From NCBI RefSeq assembly GCF_001685485.1, contig NZ_BDEL01000001.1, forward strand, positions 3,283,501 through 3,347,500: a stretch of 64,000 bases of DNA. The letters are read 5' to 3'. Shown here one piece after another: positions 1-9,831 of this stretch; the first letter of the stretch is position 1, and the number at the start of each line of letters is the position of its first letter. The notes below the pieces were generated by a model, which saw nothing but the letters and a program-made list of their open reading frames with translations, was not told the DNA's origin and did no database searches. Position numbers and translations under genes: made by a program. Source of the DNA: Formosa haliotis. GTDB lineage: Bacteria > Bacteroidota > Bacteroidia > Flavobacteriales > Flavobacteriaceae.

Positions 1-449
1 GAAATGGTTTGATGCTCTAAATTTACACTAATTATTGTTTCTGGAGAATTTGTAATGTGATTAAATAAAATCTTTAAAAATTCTGGTGAAACTTGTACAG
101 GAAGAATCCCGTTATTTAGTGCATTTCCTTTAAAAATATCGGCAAAGAAACTTGAAACCACTACTTTAAATCCGTAATCGGCTATTGCCCAAGCCGCATG
201 TTCCCGGCTTGAACCACAACCAAAATTATCGCCGGCAACTAAAATGCTTCCTATATAGGAGGTGTCGTTTAATGGAAATTCGGTATTTAAATCTCCATTT
301 TTTTGATATCTCCAATCTCTAAATAAATTATCTCCAAAACCTTCTCTATCTGTGGCTTTTAAAAAACGTGCTGGGATAATTTGATCTGTATCTATATTTT
401 CAATGTCTAATGGAATGGCTCTAGACTGAAATGTTGTAAACTTTTCCAT
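1..449 (-). CDS. leuD: 3-isopropylmalate dehydratase small subunit (partial)
   Basis: Small subunit of the cytoplasmic isopropylmalate isomerase, which works with LeuC in leucine synthesis. The gene runs off the left edge, so only the first 149 codons are present (the family is usually about 200 residues). The translation begins [15 protein letters not shown] and contains the family stretches [12 protein letters not shown] and [13 protein letters not shown], which are diagnostic of the LeuD swivel domain. The ATG directly abuts the leuC stop codon (TAAATG), implying translational coupling in a leuA-leuC-leuD operon; leuB may lie beyond the edge, which is inference. Confidence 0.95.
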   Translation of the reverse strand, partial: MEKFTTFQSRAIPLDIENIDTDQIIPARFLKATDREGFGDNLFRDWRYQKNGDLNTEFPLNDTSYIGSILVAGDNFGCGSSREHAAWAIADYGFKVVVSSFFADIFKGNALNNGILPVQVSPEFLKILFNHITNSPETIISVNLEHQTI

Positions 450-1832
450 TTAGTTTAAGTGTTTTGTAATGTCAATAATTTTTCCTTCTACCGCCGTTGC
501 CGCTGCTACCAACGGACTTGCTAAAATGGTTCTAGCGCCTTGTCCTTGGCGACCTTCAAAATTTCTATTCGATGTAGAAACGCAATATTCGTTTTGCGGA
601 ATTTTGTCGTCGTTCATGGCTAAACAGGCCGAACATCCAGGTTGACGAAGTTCGAATCCAGCTTCTATAAAAATATCTTTTAAGCCTTCTTCTATAATTT
701 GAGCTTCAACCAATTTACTTCCTGGTACTAACCAAGCTGTAACATTAGGTGCCTTTTGTTTGCCTTTAATATATTCTGCAGCCACTCTAAAATCTTCAAT
801 TCTAGAATTGGTACAGCTCCCTATAAACACGTAATTAATAGGTTTATTGACAAGCGATTCTCCTTTCTTGAAATCCATATATTTCAACGATTTTTCAAAA
901 GAAACATCGTTTAATGTAGGGATGTTGCCAGAAACTTTAATTCCCATTCCAGGGTTAGTACCGTAAGTTACCATAGGTTCTATGTCCTCGGCATCGAAAA
1001 AATATTCTTTATCGAATGTAGCTCCTTCATCTGTAGGAAGCGTTTTCCAATAGGCTACTTTTTTCTCGAATTCTTCTCCTTTCGGAGCCATTTCGCGACC
1101 TTCAACATAATCAAAAGTTGTTTGGTCTGGTGCAATCATTCCACCACGAGCTCCCATTTCTATACTCATATTACAAACCGTCATACGGCCTTCCATACTC
1201 ATATTTTCAAAAACGTCGCCGGCATATTCACAGAAATATCCTGTACCTGCGTTGGTTCCTAATTTAGAAATGATGTATAAAATAACATCTTTAGGAAGTA
1301 CGCCTTTTTTTAACTTCCCGTTTACCGAAACACGTAAACTTTTAGGTTTTGTTAAAAGTAAACACTGACTAGCAAAAACTTGAGCAACCTGACTGGTGCC
1401 AATTCCAAAAGCAATAGTTCCAAATGCACCATGTGTAGATGTGTGACTGTCTCCACAAACTATGGTCATCCCGGGTTGTGTGATACCTAATTCGGGTGCC
1501 ATAACGTGCACTATTCCATTGTATTTGTGACCTAATTCAAATAATGTGATTCCGTTGTCGGCACAGTTTTTTGATAGCTGCTCAAGCTGATGTCTAGATA
1601 GTGTATCTTGTACTGGTAAATGTTGATTTGTTGTTGGTGTATTATGATCTGCTGTTGCCACAATTTGCTTAGGTCTAAAAATAGGAATATCTCTATCTTT
1701 TAACTCATTAAAAGCTTGTGGGCTTGTTACTTCATGTATTAAATGTTTGTCTATGTACAATATTTGTGGGCCATTCTCTATAGCGTCAACAACATGTGCA
1801 TCCCAAACTTTATCGAATAATGTCTTTTTCAT
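450..1832 (-). CDS. leuC: 3-isopropylmalate dehydratase large subunit
   Basis: Large, iron-sulfur-bearing subunit of isopropylmalate isomerase, an aconitase-superfamily enzyme that converts 2- to 3-isopropylmalate. The 460-residue length is normal for the family. The three [4Fe-4S] ligands are visible as Cys340 in FIGSCTNSR and Cys400/Cys403 in [10 protein letters not shown]. The N-terminal KVWDAHVV and the DHNTPT and [12 protein letters not shown] motifs are also typical. It lies 52 bases downstream of leuA on the same strand and its stop touches the leuD start, so the three genes form one transcription unit. No anomaly was seen. Confidence 0.97.
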   Translation of the reverse strand: MKKTLFDKVWDAHVVDAIENGPQILYIDKHLIHEVTSPQAFNELKDRDIPIFRPKQIVATADHNTPTTNQHLPVQDTLSRHQLEQLSKNCADNGITLFELGHKYNGIVHVMAPELGITQPGMTIVCGDSHTSTHGAFGTIAFGIGTSQVAQVFASQCLLLTKPKSLRVSVNGKLKKGVLPKDVILYIISKLGTNAGTGYFCEYAGDVFENMSMEGRMTVCNMSIEMGARGGMIAPDQTTFDYVEGREMAPKGEEFEKKVAYWKTLPTDEGATFDKEYFFDAEDIEPMVTYGTNPGMGIKVSGNIPTLNDVSFEKSLKYMDFKKGESLVNKPINYVFIGSCTNSRIEDFRVAAEYIKGKQKAPNVTAWLVPGSKLVEAQIIEEGLKDIFIEAGFELRQPGCSACLAMNDDKIPQNEYCVSTSNRNFEGRQGQGARTILASPLVAAATAVEGKIIDITKHLN

Positions 1833-1884
1833 TTCAATTTAATTTTGCTATTTCTAATTTGAAATAGACTTTTGGCTTAATGTA

Positions 1885-3060
1885 TTAAGCGGAAATAATT
1901 TGATTATAAACGCTACTAGTTTCAATAATTTGATGGATATCTGAATCGTTTACTTCTTTTTTAACATCTGCAAAGTTTAAGAAGTTAGCATAAACTACAT
2001 CTAACTGTAATTTTGTTAATTCGTAACCTACATTTTTAGCTCTATATGCTAATGCGGCTCTACCGCTTCTTGCTGTTAATACTATAGCCGATTCTGTAAC
2101 ACCCACGTCTTTAGGATCTATTATTTCGTAAGTTTCACGATTTTTAATAACACCATCTTGATGAATTCCCGAACTGTGTGCAAATGCATTTGCTCCTACA
2201 ATAGCTTTATTTGGCTGGGTGTAAATTCCCATATGTTCAGAAACCATTTGGCTCGTGCTATATAATAAAGACGTATTAATATTGGTGTCTAAGTTTAAAG
2301 TTGGGTGTTGTTTTAAAATCATAACAACTTCTTCTAATGCTGTATTACCAGCACGTTCTCCAATACCATTAATAGTACATTCTATTTGTCTAGCACCGTT
2401 AATAACACCTTCAATAGAATTTGCAGTAGCTAAACCTAAATCGTTGTGGCAGTGGCAAGATAAAATGGCTTTTTCAATACCTTTAACGTTCTCCTTTAAG
2501 TATTTCATTTTAGCGCCATATTCACTAGGTAAGCAGTATCCAGTGGTATCTGGAATATTTAAAACAGTTGCTCCAGCTTTAATTACCGCTTCGCAAACTC
2601 GTGCTAAATAGTCGTTATCGGTACGTCCAGCATCTTCGGCATAAAATTCTACATCTTCTGCAAATGTTTTTGCATAACGCACAGCTCTTACTGCACGCTC
2701 GATGATGGCATCGCGATTAGAAGAAAATTTAAATTTTATATGAGAGTCTGAAGTTCCTATACCGGTATGAATTCTAGGTTTCTTAGCAAAACGCAAGGCT
2801 TCTCCCGCTACTTTTATATCATTTTCTACAGATCTGGTAAGACCACAAACTGTTGCATTCTTTACGATTTTTGAAATGGCTTCTACTGAAGCGAAATCTC
2901 CCGGACTTGACACAGGAAAACCTGCTTCTATAACATCAACTCCTAGGGTATCAAGTCGTTCAGCAATGATTATTTTTTGCTCTTTGTTTAACTTGCAACC
3001 TGGGACTTGTTCGCCATCGCGAAGCGTCGTGTCAAATATTTGAATGTTAGTATATGACAT
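1885..3060 (-). CDS. leuA: 2-isopropylmalate synthase, short form without C-terminal regulatory domain
   Basis: Catalyses the first committed step of leucine synthesis, condensing acetyl-CoA with 2-oxoisovalerate. The HMGL-like TIM barrel is clear: [12 protein letters not shown] near residue 10, the metal-binding HCHND at 203-207, GERAGNT at 234-240 and [10 protein letters not shown] further on. At 391 residues it ends soon after the linker region. The roughly 130-residue LeuA dimer domain that carries leucine feedback inhibition in classical enzymes of about 510 residues is therefore absent. A homocitrate or citramalate synthase has a similar fold, but the leuC-leuD neighbours support LeuA. 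It is divergent from the gene at 3209. Confidence 0.93.
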   Translation of the reverse strand: MSYTNIQIFDTTLRDGEQVPGCKLNKEQKIIIAERLDTLGVDVIEAGFPVSSPGDFASVEAISKIVKNATVCGLTRSVENDIKVAGEALRFAKKPRIHTGIGTSDSHIKFKFSSNRDAIIERAVRAVRYAKTFAEDVEFYAEDAGRTDNDYLARVCEAVIKAGATVLNIPDTTGYCLPSEYGAKMKYLKENVKGIEKAILSCHCHNDLGLATANSIEGVINGARQIECTINGIGERAGNTALEEVVMILKQHPTLNLDTNINTSLLYSTSQMVSEHMGIYTQPNKAIVGANAFAHSSGIHQDGVIKNRETYEIIDPKDVGVTESAIVLTARSGRAALAYRAKNVGYELTKLQLDVVYANFLNFADVKKEVNDSDIHQIIETSSVYNQIISA

Positions 3061-3081
3061 GTATCTAAATTTATTTTCTTA

Positions 3082-3110
3082 TTGTTCTACGAATTTATAT
3101 TTTACTTTTG
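3082..3110 (+). promoter_or_regulatory. Candidate Bacteroidota-type promoter
   Basis: TTG at 3082-3084 and TACTTTTG at 3103-3110 (matches the TAnnTTTG minus-7 element), spaced 18 bases apart, in the divergent leuA/3209 intergenic region. It would drive the helical protein gene at 3209 with a leader of about 90 bases. Pattern match only. Confidence 0.4.
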
Positions 3111-3208
3111 TGAGAAGAATACCTTATATTGTTATTTTTACGATGTTTAAAAGGATTTAAACATATTTAAGTATCTGAAAATCAATAAATTATAATACAT
3201 ATTATTTG

Positions 3209-4756
3209 ATGATAAAAGACCAAAAAGATAATTTGTTTTTATTAGTTAAGTCTTTAACCAAGTCCGAAAAGCGACAGTTTAAACTTTACGTTGGACGATT
3301 GGGTGTAAATACCGATTCTAAATTTTTAAACCTCTTCAATATTCTAGATAAATTAACGGTTTACGATGAAGATTTTATCTTGAAAAATGGCGATGTTAAA
3401 AAGCAACAGTTAGCTAACGTTAAAGCACATTTATACAAGCAAATATTAATTAGTTTAAAGTTGAACCCATCGCATCAAAATATTAGATCGCAGATTAGGG
3501 AACAACTAGATTTTGCCTCTATTTTATACCATAAAGGATTATATAAGCAGAGTTTAAAAATTTTAGATAAATCGAAAGAGCTTTCTATACAAAACGAAGA
3601 AAAAAATTTAGCTTATGAAATTGTTGAGTTCGAAAAGTTAATCGAATCGCAATACATTACTCGAAGTATTGGTGGCCGAGCAGATGAACTTACAATCCAA
3701 GCCAAGGAGTTAAGTGCATTAAATGTTATAGCAAGTAAATTATCTAACTTATCGCTACAGTTATACGGATTGTTTTTAAAAACGGGCTACGTAAGAAACG
3801 AAGATGAAGGCGAACAAGTAAAATCGTATTTCTATAAAAGATTACCAAAATACAATATAAAAGATTTAGGATTCAGAGAGAAATTATGGCTGTATAACGC
3901 ATATTTATGGTTTAGTTTTTTAATGCAAGATTTTAAAAATTGCTATAAATACGCTTCAAAATGGGTGGATTTATTTTACGAAAATCCAAGCATGATTAAC
4001 CTAAATCCGGTATTCTTTTTAAAGGGAAATAATTATTTATTAGAAGCCTTATTTTTTGTGCGTAGCCGAAATAAGTTCGAGGAAGCTTTAATTAGGTTAG
4101 AAGCGATTGTAGAAGATAAATCGTTTTTAAGAGACGAAAATGTCGAAGCTTTGGCGTTTTTATATTTAAACTTAAATAAAGTGAATTTGCATTTTATTGA
4201 TGGCACGTTTCAAGATGGGTTAAAGTTAATTCCTAAAATAGAAACAGATTTAAAGCGCTTTTCGAACAGAATAGACGAGCATCACACCATGATTTTCTAT
4301 TATAAATTTGCGAGTTTATATTTTGGTGCCGGCGATAATAAAATGTGTATTGCTTATCTAGATAAAATTATTTCTAATAAAACCTTGTCTATGCGCGAGG
4401 ATTTATTGTGCTTTTCAAGAGTACTAAATTTAGTGGCTCATTACGAGGCTGGTTTAGACTACCATATAGAAACTTTGTTAAGAAGTACCTATAAATTCTT
4501 GATTAAAATGAACGACATGCACGAAGTTCAAAAAGAAATGATAAAGTTTATTAAAGGCTTACAAGATGTGTATCCGCAGGACATTAAGAAAGCATTTTCT
4601 CAATTAAGAGACACTTTAAAAACCTACGAAAATCATCCGTTTGAAAGACGAGCATTCCTGTATTTAGATATTATTTCTTGGTTAGAAAGTAAAATTGAAA
4701 ACAAACCTGTAGGACAAATAATTAGAGAAAAATATTTAGCAGAGAATAAGGGTTAG
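3209..4756 (+). CDS. Conserved-looking helical protein of unknown function
   Basis: I do not recognise this 515-residue protein. There is no signal peptide or membrane segment, so it should be cytoplasmic. The sequence is rich in Leu, Lys and Tyr and reads as a long chain of amphipathic helices (for example the stretches around residues 100-130, 310-340 and 360-400), reminiscent of TPR-like solenoids, but I see no exact TPR consensus. The N-terminus DQKDNLFLLVKSLTKSEKRQF is distinctive. The ATG at 3209 is preferred over an in-frame TTG at 3206. It stands alone between the leucine operon and the metY riboswitch; its function is not indicated by context. Confidence 0.7.
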   Translation: MIKDQKDNLFLLVKSLTKSEKRQFKLYVGRLGVNTDSKFLNLFNILDKLTVYDEDFILKNGDVKKQQLANVKAHLYKQILISLKLNPSHQNIRSQIREQLDFASILYHKGLYKQSLKILDKSKELSIQNEEKNLAYEIVEFEKLIESQYITRSIGGRADELTIQAKELSALNVIASKLSNLSLQLYGLFLKTGYVRNEDEGEQVKSYFYKRLPKYNIKDLGFREKLWLYNAYLWFSFLMQDFKNCYKYASKWVDLFYENPSMINLNPVFFLKGNNYLLEALFFVRSRNKFEEALIRLEAIVEDKSFLRDENVEALAFLYLNLNKVNLHFIDGTFQDGLKLIPKIETDLKRFSNRIDEHHTMIFYYKFASLYFGAGDNKMCIAYLDKIISNKTLSMREDLLCFSRVLNLVAHYEAGLDYHIETLLRSTYKFLIKMNDMHEVQKEMIKFIKGLQDVYPQDIKKAFSQLRDTLKTYENHPFERRAFLYLDIISWLESKIENKPVGQIIREKYLAENKG

Positions 4757-4788
4757 AACCACTTTTTTTGTAAATAAGTAGTAAATTA

Positions 4789-4821
4789 TTTGGAAAATCA
4801 ACTTTTCTAACTGAATATTTG
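4789..4821 (+). promoter_or_regulatory. Candidate promoter upstream of the metY SAM riboswitch
   Basis: TTTG at 4789-4792 and AATATTTG at 4814-4821, 21 bases apart, resemble the Bacteroidota TTTG/TAnnTTTG promoter. Transcription would start about 25 bases before the riboswitch P1 stem. The bases from the minus-7 element into P1 resemble those in front of the second SAM riboswitch (TATTTGCA, then AGTTCA, CCATATT and GTTATC). Confidence 0.5.
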
Positions 4822-4851
4822 CACTCACAAAGTTCAATACCATATTGAAAT

Positions 4852-4971
4852 GTTATCAAGAAAGGTGGAGGGATTAGACCCGCTGAAACCTTAGCAACCC
4901 TTTAAATTATAAAGAAGGTGCTAAATTCTACTTGAATACCGATTCATTTATCGGCGATTTAGATAGATAAC
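4852..4971 (+). ncRNA. SAM-I (S-box) riboswitch upstream of metY
   Basis: S-adenosylmethionine-sensing leader RNA. The P1 stem pairs GTTATC (4852-4857) with GATAAC (4966-4971). Between them are the hallmark S-box core segments: AAGAAAGGTGGAGGGA, then GACCCGCTGAAACCTTAGCAACC, and GAAGGTGCTAAATTC after the P3 region. A P4-like hairpin (CCGAT/ATCGG) lies near 4939-4953. Known S-box RNAs switch downstream methionine genes off when SAM is abundant, and the next gene is metY. The expression platform is not certain: a weak hairpin (4978-4984 with 4990-4996) followed by a T-rich stretch could be a terminator. Confidence 0.93.
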
Positions 4972-5092
4972 TAAACGAAATTGCATTCAGTAATTTTTAT
5001 TATTTTCTTTTTAACATTTTTCTATTAAGTACGCCTCATCGGCGCATTTGACTTTTGGTTTTAATCCATTTATTAACTCAAAAGAAAGAAAA

Positions 5093-6376
5093 ATGAGTAC
5101 TCAAAAATTCGCAACTCAAGCGTTGCACGCAGGCCACGACGTAACTAAAAACGCAGGTACACGAGCCGTGCCAATTTACCAAACATCATCGTATGTGTTC
5201 GAAAACTCAGACCATGCAGCCAACTTATTTGCTTTGTCAGAACCAGGTTACATTTACACGCGACTTAACAACCCAACAAACGATGTGCTAGAACAACGTT
5301 TGGCAACTATCGAAGGTGGTTTAGCAGCAGTGGTTACGGCATCGGGAGCTTCGGCAATTACAACAGCATTATTAACTCTATTACGCGCAGGCGATCATAT
5401 TGTCGCGTCTAGTAGTTTGTATGGCGGAACCTATAATTTACTAGCGGTAACTTTGCCAAGACATGGTGTTACTACAACATTTGTAGATCCTTCAGACGCT
5501 GAAAATTTTCAAGCAGCTATTCAAGACAATACTAGAGCTGTGTTTATCGAATCTTTAGGAAATCCGAAACTTGATGTTTTAGATATCGAAGCCATTGCTA
5601 AAGTTTCAAAAGCAAATAACATTCCTTTAATTGTAGATAATACGGTAGCTTCACCTGCCTTATTAAACCCTATAAAATATGGTGCTAATATTGTAATTCA
5701 TTCCTTAACTAAATATATTAATGGTAACGGAACTAGTTTAGGAGGAGTCATTATCGATGCAGGAACTTTTAATTGGGCAAATGGAAAATTTCCTGAGTTT
5801 ACAGAGCCTTCGGCGGGGTATCACGGTTTAGTGTATAGCGAGGTTTTAAAAGAAGCAGCATTTATTGCTAAAGTAAGAATTGAAGGGTTACGCGATTATG
5901 GAAGTGCCTTGAGTCCGTTTAATGCGTTTCAAATTATTCAAGGTTTAGAGACTTTAGAAATTAGAATTAAAAAACATAGTGAAAATGCTTTAGCATTAGC
6001 ACAGTGGTTAGAAGGTTTAGACGAGATTGCTTGGGTAAATTATCCAGGTTTAGAAAGTAGTAAATATAAAACCTTAGCCGATAAATACCTTCCGAAAGGA
6101 CAAAGCGGATTAGTAACTTTTGGACATAAAGGAGGTTTTGAGGCCGCTAAAATTATTCAGAATAACACCAAATTGTTCTCACTTTTAGCGAATATTGGCG
6201 ATACTAAATCTTTAATTATTCATCCTTCTAGTACAACACATCAGCAGTTAGACGAAGCTGCCCAAAACGCTTCTGGAGTAACTACCGATTTAATTCGTTT
6301 GTCTGCAGGAATAGAGGATTTAGAAGATTTAAAAGCCGATTTAACACAGGCTTTTGCAGCCATTAAAAACGTCTAA
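5093..6376 (+). CDS. metY: O-acetylhomoserine aminocarboxypropyltransferase (sulfhydrylase)
   Basis: PLP enzyme that makes homocysteine from O-acetylhomoserine and sulfide (direct sulfhydrylation). From the ATG at 5093 the protein has 427 residues, the usual size for MetY, and starts MSTQKFATQALHAGHD. An upstream in-frame TTG at 5048 would add an unrelated 15 residues. Cys/Met-metabolism family features: YTRLNNPTNDVLEQRLA near 55-71, LIVDNTVASP near 179-188, and the PLP lysine Lys207 in IHSLTKYING. It follows a SAM-I riboswitch and precedes MetX-like sequence, whose product would be its substrate. Confidence 0.93.
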   Translation: MSTQKFATQALHAGHDVTKNAGTRAVPIYQTSSYVFENSDHAANLFALSEPGYIYTRLNNPTNDVLEQRLATIEGGLAAVVTASGASAITTALLTLLRAGDHIVASSSLYGGTYNLLAVTLPRHGVTTTFVDPSDAENFQAAIQDNTRAVFIESLGNPKLDVLDIEAIAKVSKANNIPLIVDNTVASPALLNPIKYGANIVIHSLTKYINGNGTSLGGVIIDAGTFNWANGKFPEFTEPSAGYHGLVYSEVLKEAAFIAKVRIEGLRDYGSALSPFNAFQIIQGLETLEIRIKKHSENALALAQWLEGLDEIAWVNYPGLESSKYKTLADKYLPKGQSGLVTFGHKGGFEAAKIIQNNTKLFSLLANIGDTKSLIIHPSSTTHQQLDEAAQNASGVTTDLIRLSAGIEDLEDLKADLTQAFAAIKNV

Positions 6377-6426
6377 ATTTCTTTAATTTTCAGCCCTTTT
6401 AATTTGTAGCTTTTATATCTTGCAGC

Positions 6427-8142
6427 ATGAACAATTTACAACATATTTCATTAGAATCTTATAAGACCATTAGCGGTGTCGAATTGCCTATTCAGCTTTC
6501 TTACGAAGTCTTTGGGCAACCCTTACACGAAGCGCCAATTGTGTTGGTTAATCACGCCTTAACAGGTAACAGTAATGTGGCTGGTGTTGGCGGTTGGTGG
6601 AGCGATCTTATAGGCGATAATAAAGTCATAGATACCAAGAAATATACGGTGATATCTTTCAATATTCCGGGTAATGGTTATGACGGATTTATAATAGAAA
6701 ATTATAAAGATTTTGTAGCTCGAGATATAGCAAATATCTTTTTAAAAGGGCTAGATATTTTAAATATAAAAGAACTTTTTGCCATTATTGGTGGTTCTTT
6801 AGGAGGTGGGATTGCCTGGGAAATGGCTGTTATGGCTCCAACATTAGCAGAGAATTTAGTGTTTGTAGCTACCGATTGGAAATCGACCGACTGGTTAATA
6901 GCGAATTGTCAAATTCAGGAACAATTTTTAACTAATTCTAGTAACCCGGTTTCAGATGCGCGGATGCATGCTATGTTGTGCTACAGAACGCCAAAATCGT
7001 TTAAAGAACGCTTCCACAGAAGTAAAAATGAAGATTTAGAAATTTTTAATGTAGAAAGTTGGTTGTTGCATCACGGAAACAAATTGCAGGAACGTTTTCA
7101 GCTTTCAGCTTATAAATTAATGAATCAGTTGTTAAAAACAATCGATGTTACCAAAGGTCGCCCAGACGATGTGAATGTATTAGATATCATTCAGTCTAAT
7201 ATCGCCATTGTAGGTGTAGATACAGATTTGTTTTTCACTGCTGAAGAAAATAGGGAAACCCAAAAACAGCTCGCACTTACGCATCCAAATGTTACTTATA
7301 ATGAAATTCATTCCGATCACGGTCACGATGCCTTTTTGATGGAATTTGAACAATTAGAAACTATAATTGAAGGTATTTTTAAGCCCGAGTTAAAGAACAA
7401 ACGTATGAAAGTATTAAAATTTGGAGGGAAATCTTTAGCAAATGGTGAGGGTTTAGAAACGGTTCTTAATATTATAGAAAATAAAGTTAAGAACGATGAG
7501 AAAATTACCGTTGTGCTATCGGCAAGAGGAAATTCTACAGATGAGTTAGAAGCGATTTTAGATAAAGCCAAAAACGACGAGCCATATAAAAAAGACTTAG
7601 AAGCCTTTAAAGCTTACCAAATAGAACCTTGTCCGGATATCGATTTTTCTGAAGAATTTTCGGTGCTAGATAAAGTGTTTGGTGGCGTAAAATTATTAGG
7701 CGATTATAGCAATAAAATTAAAGATGAGGTTCTCGCACAAGGCGAATTGTTGTCTGTAAAACTAGTTGCCAAATTACTTAACGACAGAGGTGTTCAGGCA
7801 CATGCTACAGATTCTAGGTTACTTATAAAAACAGATGATACTTATGGTAATGCACAGCCAAATACCAAAGTATCTAAAGACAATGTATTAAAACATTTTA
7901 AAAGACATAATGGCGATACGGTAAATATTGTCACTGGCTTTATTGCTTCGAATAAAGATAACAAAACCACAACTTTAGGGAGAAACGGAAGTAATTATTC
8001 TGCATCCTTGCTAGCTAATTTTTTAGATGCTGAAGAGTTGCAAAATTACACACATGTAAATGGTATTTATACGGCCAATCCAGATTTGGTGCCAGATGCT
8101 AAAAAATTGAAGAATTATCGTTTGCAGAGGCTAACGAATTAG
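6427..8142 (+). CDS. Homoserine O-acetyltransferase (MetX-like) joined in frame to aspartate kinase; interrupted by frameshift
   Basis: Residues 1-320 are an alpha/beta hydrolase of the MetX type: oxyanion region NHALTGNS, nucleophile elbow IGGSLGGG (Ser124), probable acid in VGVDTDL and the HGHDAFL histidine (His300). It would acetylate homoserine for MetY. From Met327 (base 7405) the frame continues into an aspartate kinase beginning MKVLKFGGKSLANGEG, with LGRNGSNYSASLLANFLDA further on. The frame then breaks: after DAKK at base 8106 the reading goes out of register and stops at 8142. Adding one A to the A6 run at 8101-8106 restores the family sequence and joins this ORF to the next (reconstructed length 1133 residues). 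The MetX-kinase junction may be a true fusion. Alternatively, one missing T in TTTTT at 7376-7380 would give MetX its own stop (TAA). Confidence 0.85.
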   Translation: MNNLQHISLESYKTISGVELPIQLSYEVFGQPLHEAPIVLVNHALTGNSNVAGVGGWWSDLIGDNKVIDTKKYTVISFNIPGNGYDGFIIENYKDFVARDIANIFLKGLDILNIKELFAIIGGSLGGGIAWEMAVMAPTLAENLVFVATDWKSTDWLIANCQIQEQFLTNSSNPVSDARMHAMLCYRTPKSFKERFHRSKNEDLEIFNVESWLLHHGNKLQERFQLSAYKLMNQLLKTIDVTKGRPDDVNVLDIIQSNIAIVGVDTDLFFTAEENRETQKQLALTHPNVTYNEIHSDHGHDAFLMEFEQLETIIEGIFKPELKNKRMKVLKFGGKSLANGEGLETVLNIIENKVKNDEKITVVLSARGNSTDELEAILDKAKNDEPYKKDLEAFKAYQIEPCPDIDFSEEFSVLDKVFGGVKLLGDYSNKIKDEVLAQGELLSVKLVAKLLNDRGVQAHATDSRLLIKTDDTYGNAQPNTKVSKDNVLKHFKRHNGDTVNIVTGFIASNKDNKTTTLGRNGSNYSASLLANFLDAEELQNYTHVNGIYTANPDLVPDAKKLKNYRLQRLTN

Positions 8143-9827
8143 CCAATTTTGGAGCTACCGTATTACATGCAAAAACCATAATTCCGTTATTAGAGAAAAA
8201 TATTTCACTCCGAATTTTAAATACCTTTAATAGTGGCGATAACGGTACTTTAATTACAGCTAAAACGAGTTCTAAAGGAATCAGGTCGCTTTCGGTTTTA
8301 GATAATGTGGCCTTAATTAATCTTGAAGGACGTGGTTTACTAGGGAAAGTAGGAGTCGATGCTCGCGTATTTAAAACCTTAAGTGCGAACGATATTAGTG
8401 TAAGTATAATTTCGCAAGGATCATCGGAACGAGGTTTAGGTTTGGTGGTCGATGCCAAAAAAGCCTCGCAAGCTGTCGTTGCTTTAGAACGTGAATTCGA
8501 AACCGATTTTTATGTTCAGGACGTTAATAAAATTGGAATTATAGACGATGTAGCTGTAATTTCTATTGTTGGGCAGGATTTAAGTACGTTCCATAAACCT
8601 TTTAATGCATTAATTAAAAACCAGATTGTTCCATTACTTTTCAATAATACCATTACCGGCGAAAATGTAAGTTTAGTGGTTAGAAAATCGCAACTTCACA
8701 AAGCCTTGAACGTGATTCACGGTGAGATTTTTGGGATGTCTAAAAAAATAAACTTGGCCATTTTTGGTCATGGATTAGTGGGAGGTACCTTAATAGACCA
8801 AATTATTGCCTCGGCAAGCGATATAGAAAAACGCAAGGGGATTAAACTAAATATTTTTGCTATTGCGAACTCTAAACAAGCCTTGTTTAATAAAAAAGGC
8901 ATGGATGAAAATTGGAGAGCCGCACTTCAAGAAAAGGGAAAGCCATATACATTTGACAGTTTAGTGGAGTATACCAAGAAGCATCATTTAGAAAATTTAA
9001 TTGCTATAGATAATACGGCTAGCGCGCAATTTGTATCGCATTATATTCCGTTAGTAGAACATGGTTTCGACCTAGTGTCTTCAAACAAAATCGCGAATAC
9101 TATCGATTTTAAATTTTATAGCGATTTGCGAAAAACACTAGCGAAAAATCAGAAAAATTATCTTTACGAAACAAATGTTGGTGCCGGCTTACCATTAATT
9201 GATACTATAAAATTATTACACTTATCGGGAGAAAATATCACTAAAATTAGAGGGGTATTTTCTGGGTCGTTAAGTTATTTATTCAATAATTATTCACTTA
9301 AAAACGAGCCGTTTTCTAAGATTTTACAAGAGGCGGTCGATAAAGGATTTACAGAGCCAGACCCTCGGGAAGATTTATGTGGAAACGATGTTGCTAGAAA
9401 ATTACTAATTTTAGCCCGAGAACTCGATTTACATAACGAGATTGCCGATGTAGATATCCAGAACTTAATTCCTGAAAATTTACGTGAAATCGATGCAGAT
9501 TCATTTTTAAAATCATTTTCAGAAATGGATGCCCTATATCAAGGGATAAAAGAAGAGCAAAAGCCAGGACATGTATTGCGATATATAGGCGATTTACACG
9601 GGAATTTAGCCGACGAAAAAGGAGCTAAATTAGAAGTGAAATTAGTTTCGGTTCCAGAAAGTTCACCATTAGGATCTTTAAAAGGATCGGACTCTATTTT
9701 CGAAATTTATACCGAGTCTTATGGCGATCAGCCTGTGGTTATACAGGGGGCAGGTGCAGGCGCAGCAGTAACCGCTCGTGGGGTATTTGGAGATATTTTA
9801 AGATTAACAGAAAAAAACACCAATTAA
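8100..9827 (+). CDS. thrA: Aspartate kinase C-terminal/ACT region plus homoserine dehydrogenase (3' part of frameshifted thrA)
   Basis: Continuation of the preceding gene in the minus-1 frame. From about 8104 the frame reads IEELSFAEANELANFGATVLH, the usual end of the kinase domain. Two ACT-like segments follow (LINLEGRGLLGKVGVDARVF and VAVISIVGQDL), which bind threonine in ThrA enzymes. Homoserine dehydrogenase starts near base 8738: NLAIFGHGLVGG (NAD(P) site), ETNVGAGLPLIDTIK, IRGVFSGSLSYLFNN and GFTEPDPREDLCGNDVARK. The bifunctional protein makes aspartyl phosphate and reduces aspartate semialdehyde to homoserine, the substrate of MetX. The first in-frame ATG-initiated stretch begins about 200 bases after the break, so independent translation of an intact kinase is not possible; the dehydrogenase might still be made. 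Confidence 0.88.
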
Positions 9828-9831
9828 TATA

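Noticed and set aside
2255..2611. Plus-strand ORF of 118 codons inside leuA
   Set aside because: Antisense to the clear LeuA coding sequence, with no family features; a shadow of the real gene.
8099..8458. Minus-strand ORF at the frameshift
   Set aside because: Opposite to well-conserved kinase/ACT sequence; appears only because the sense frame changes there.
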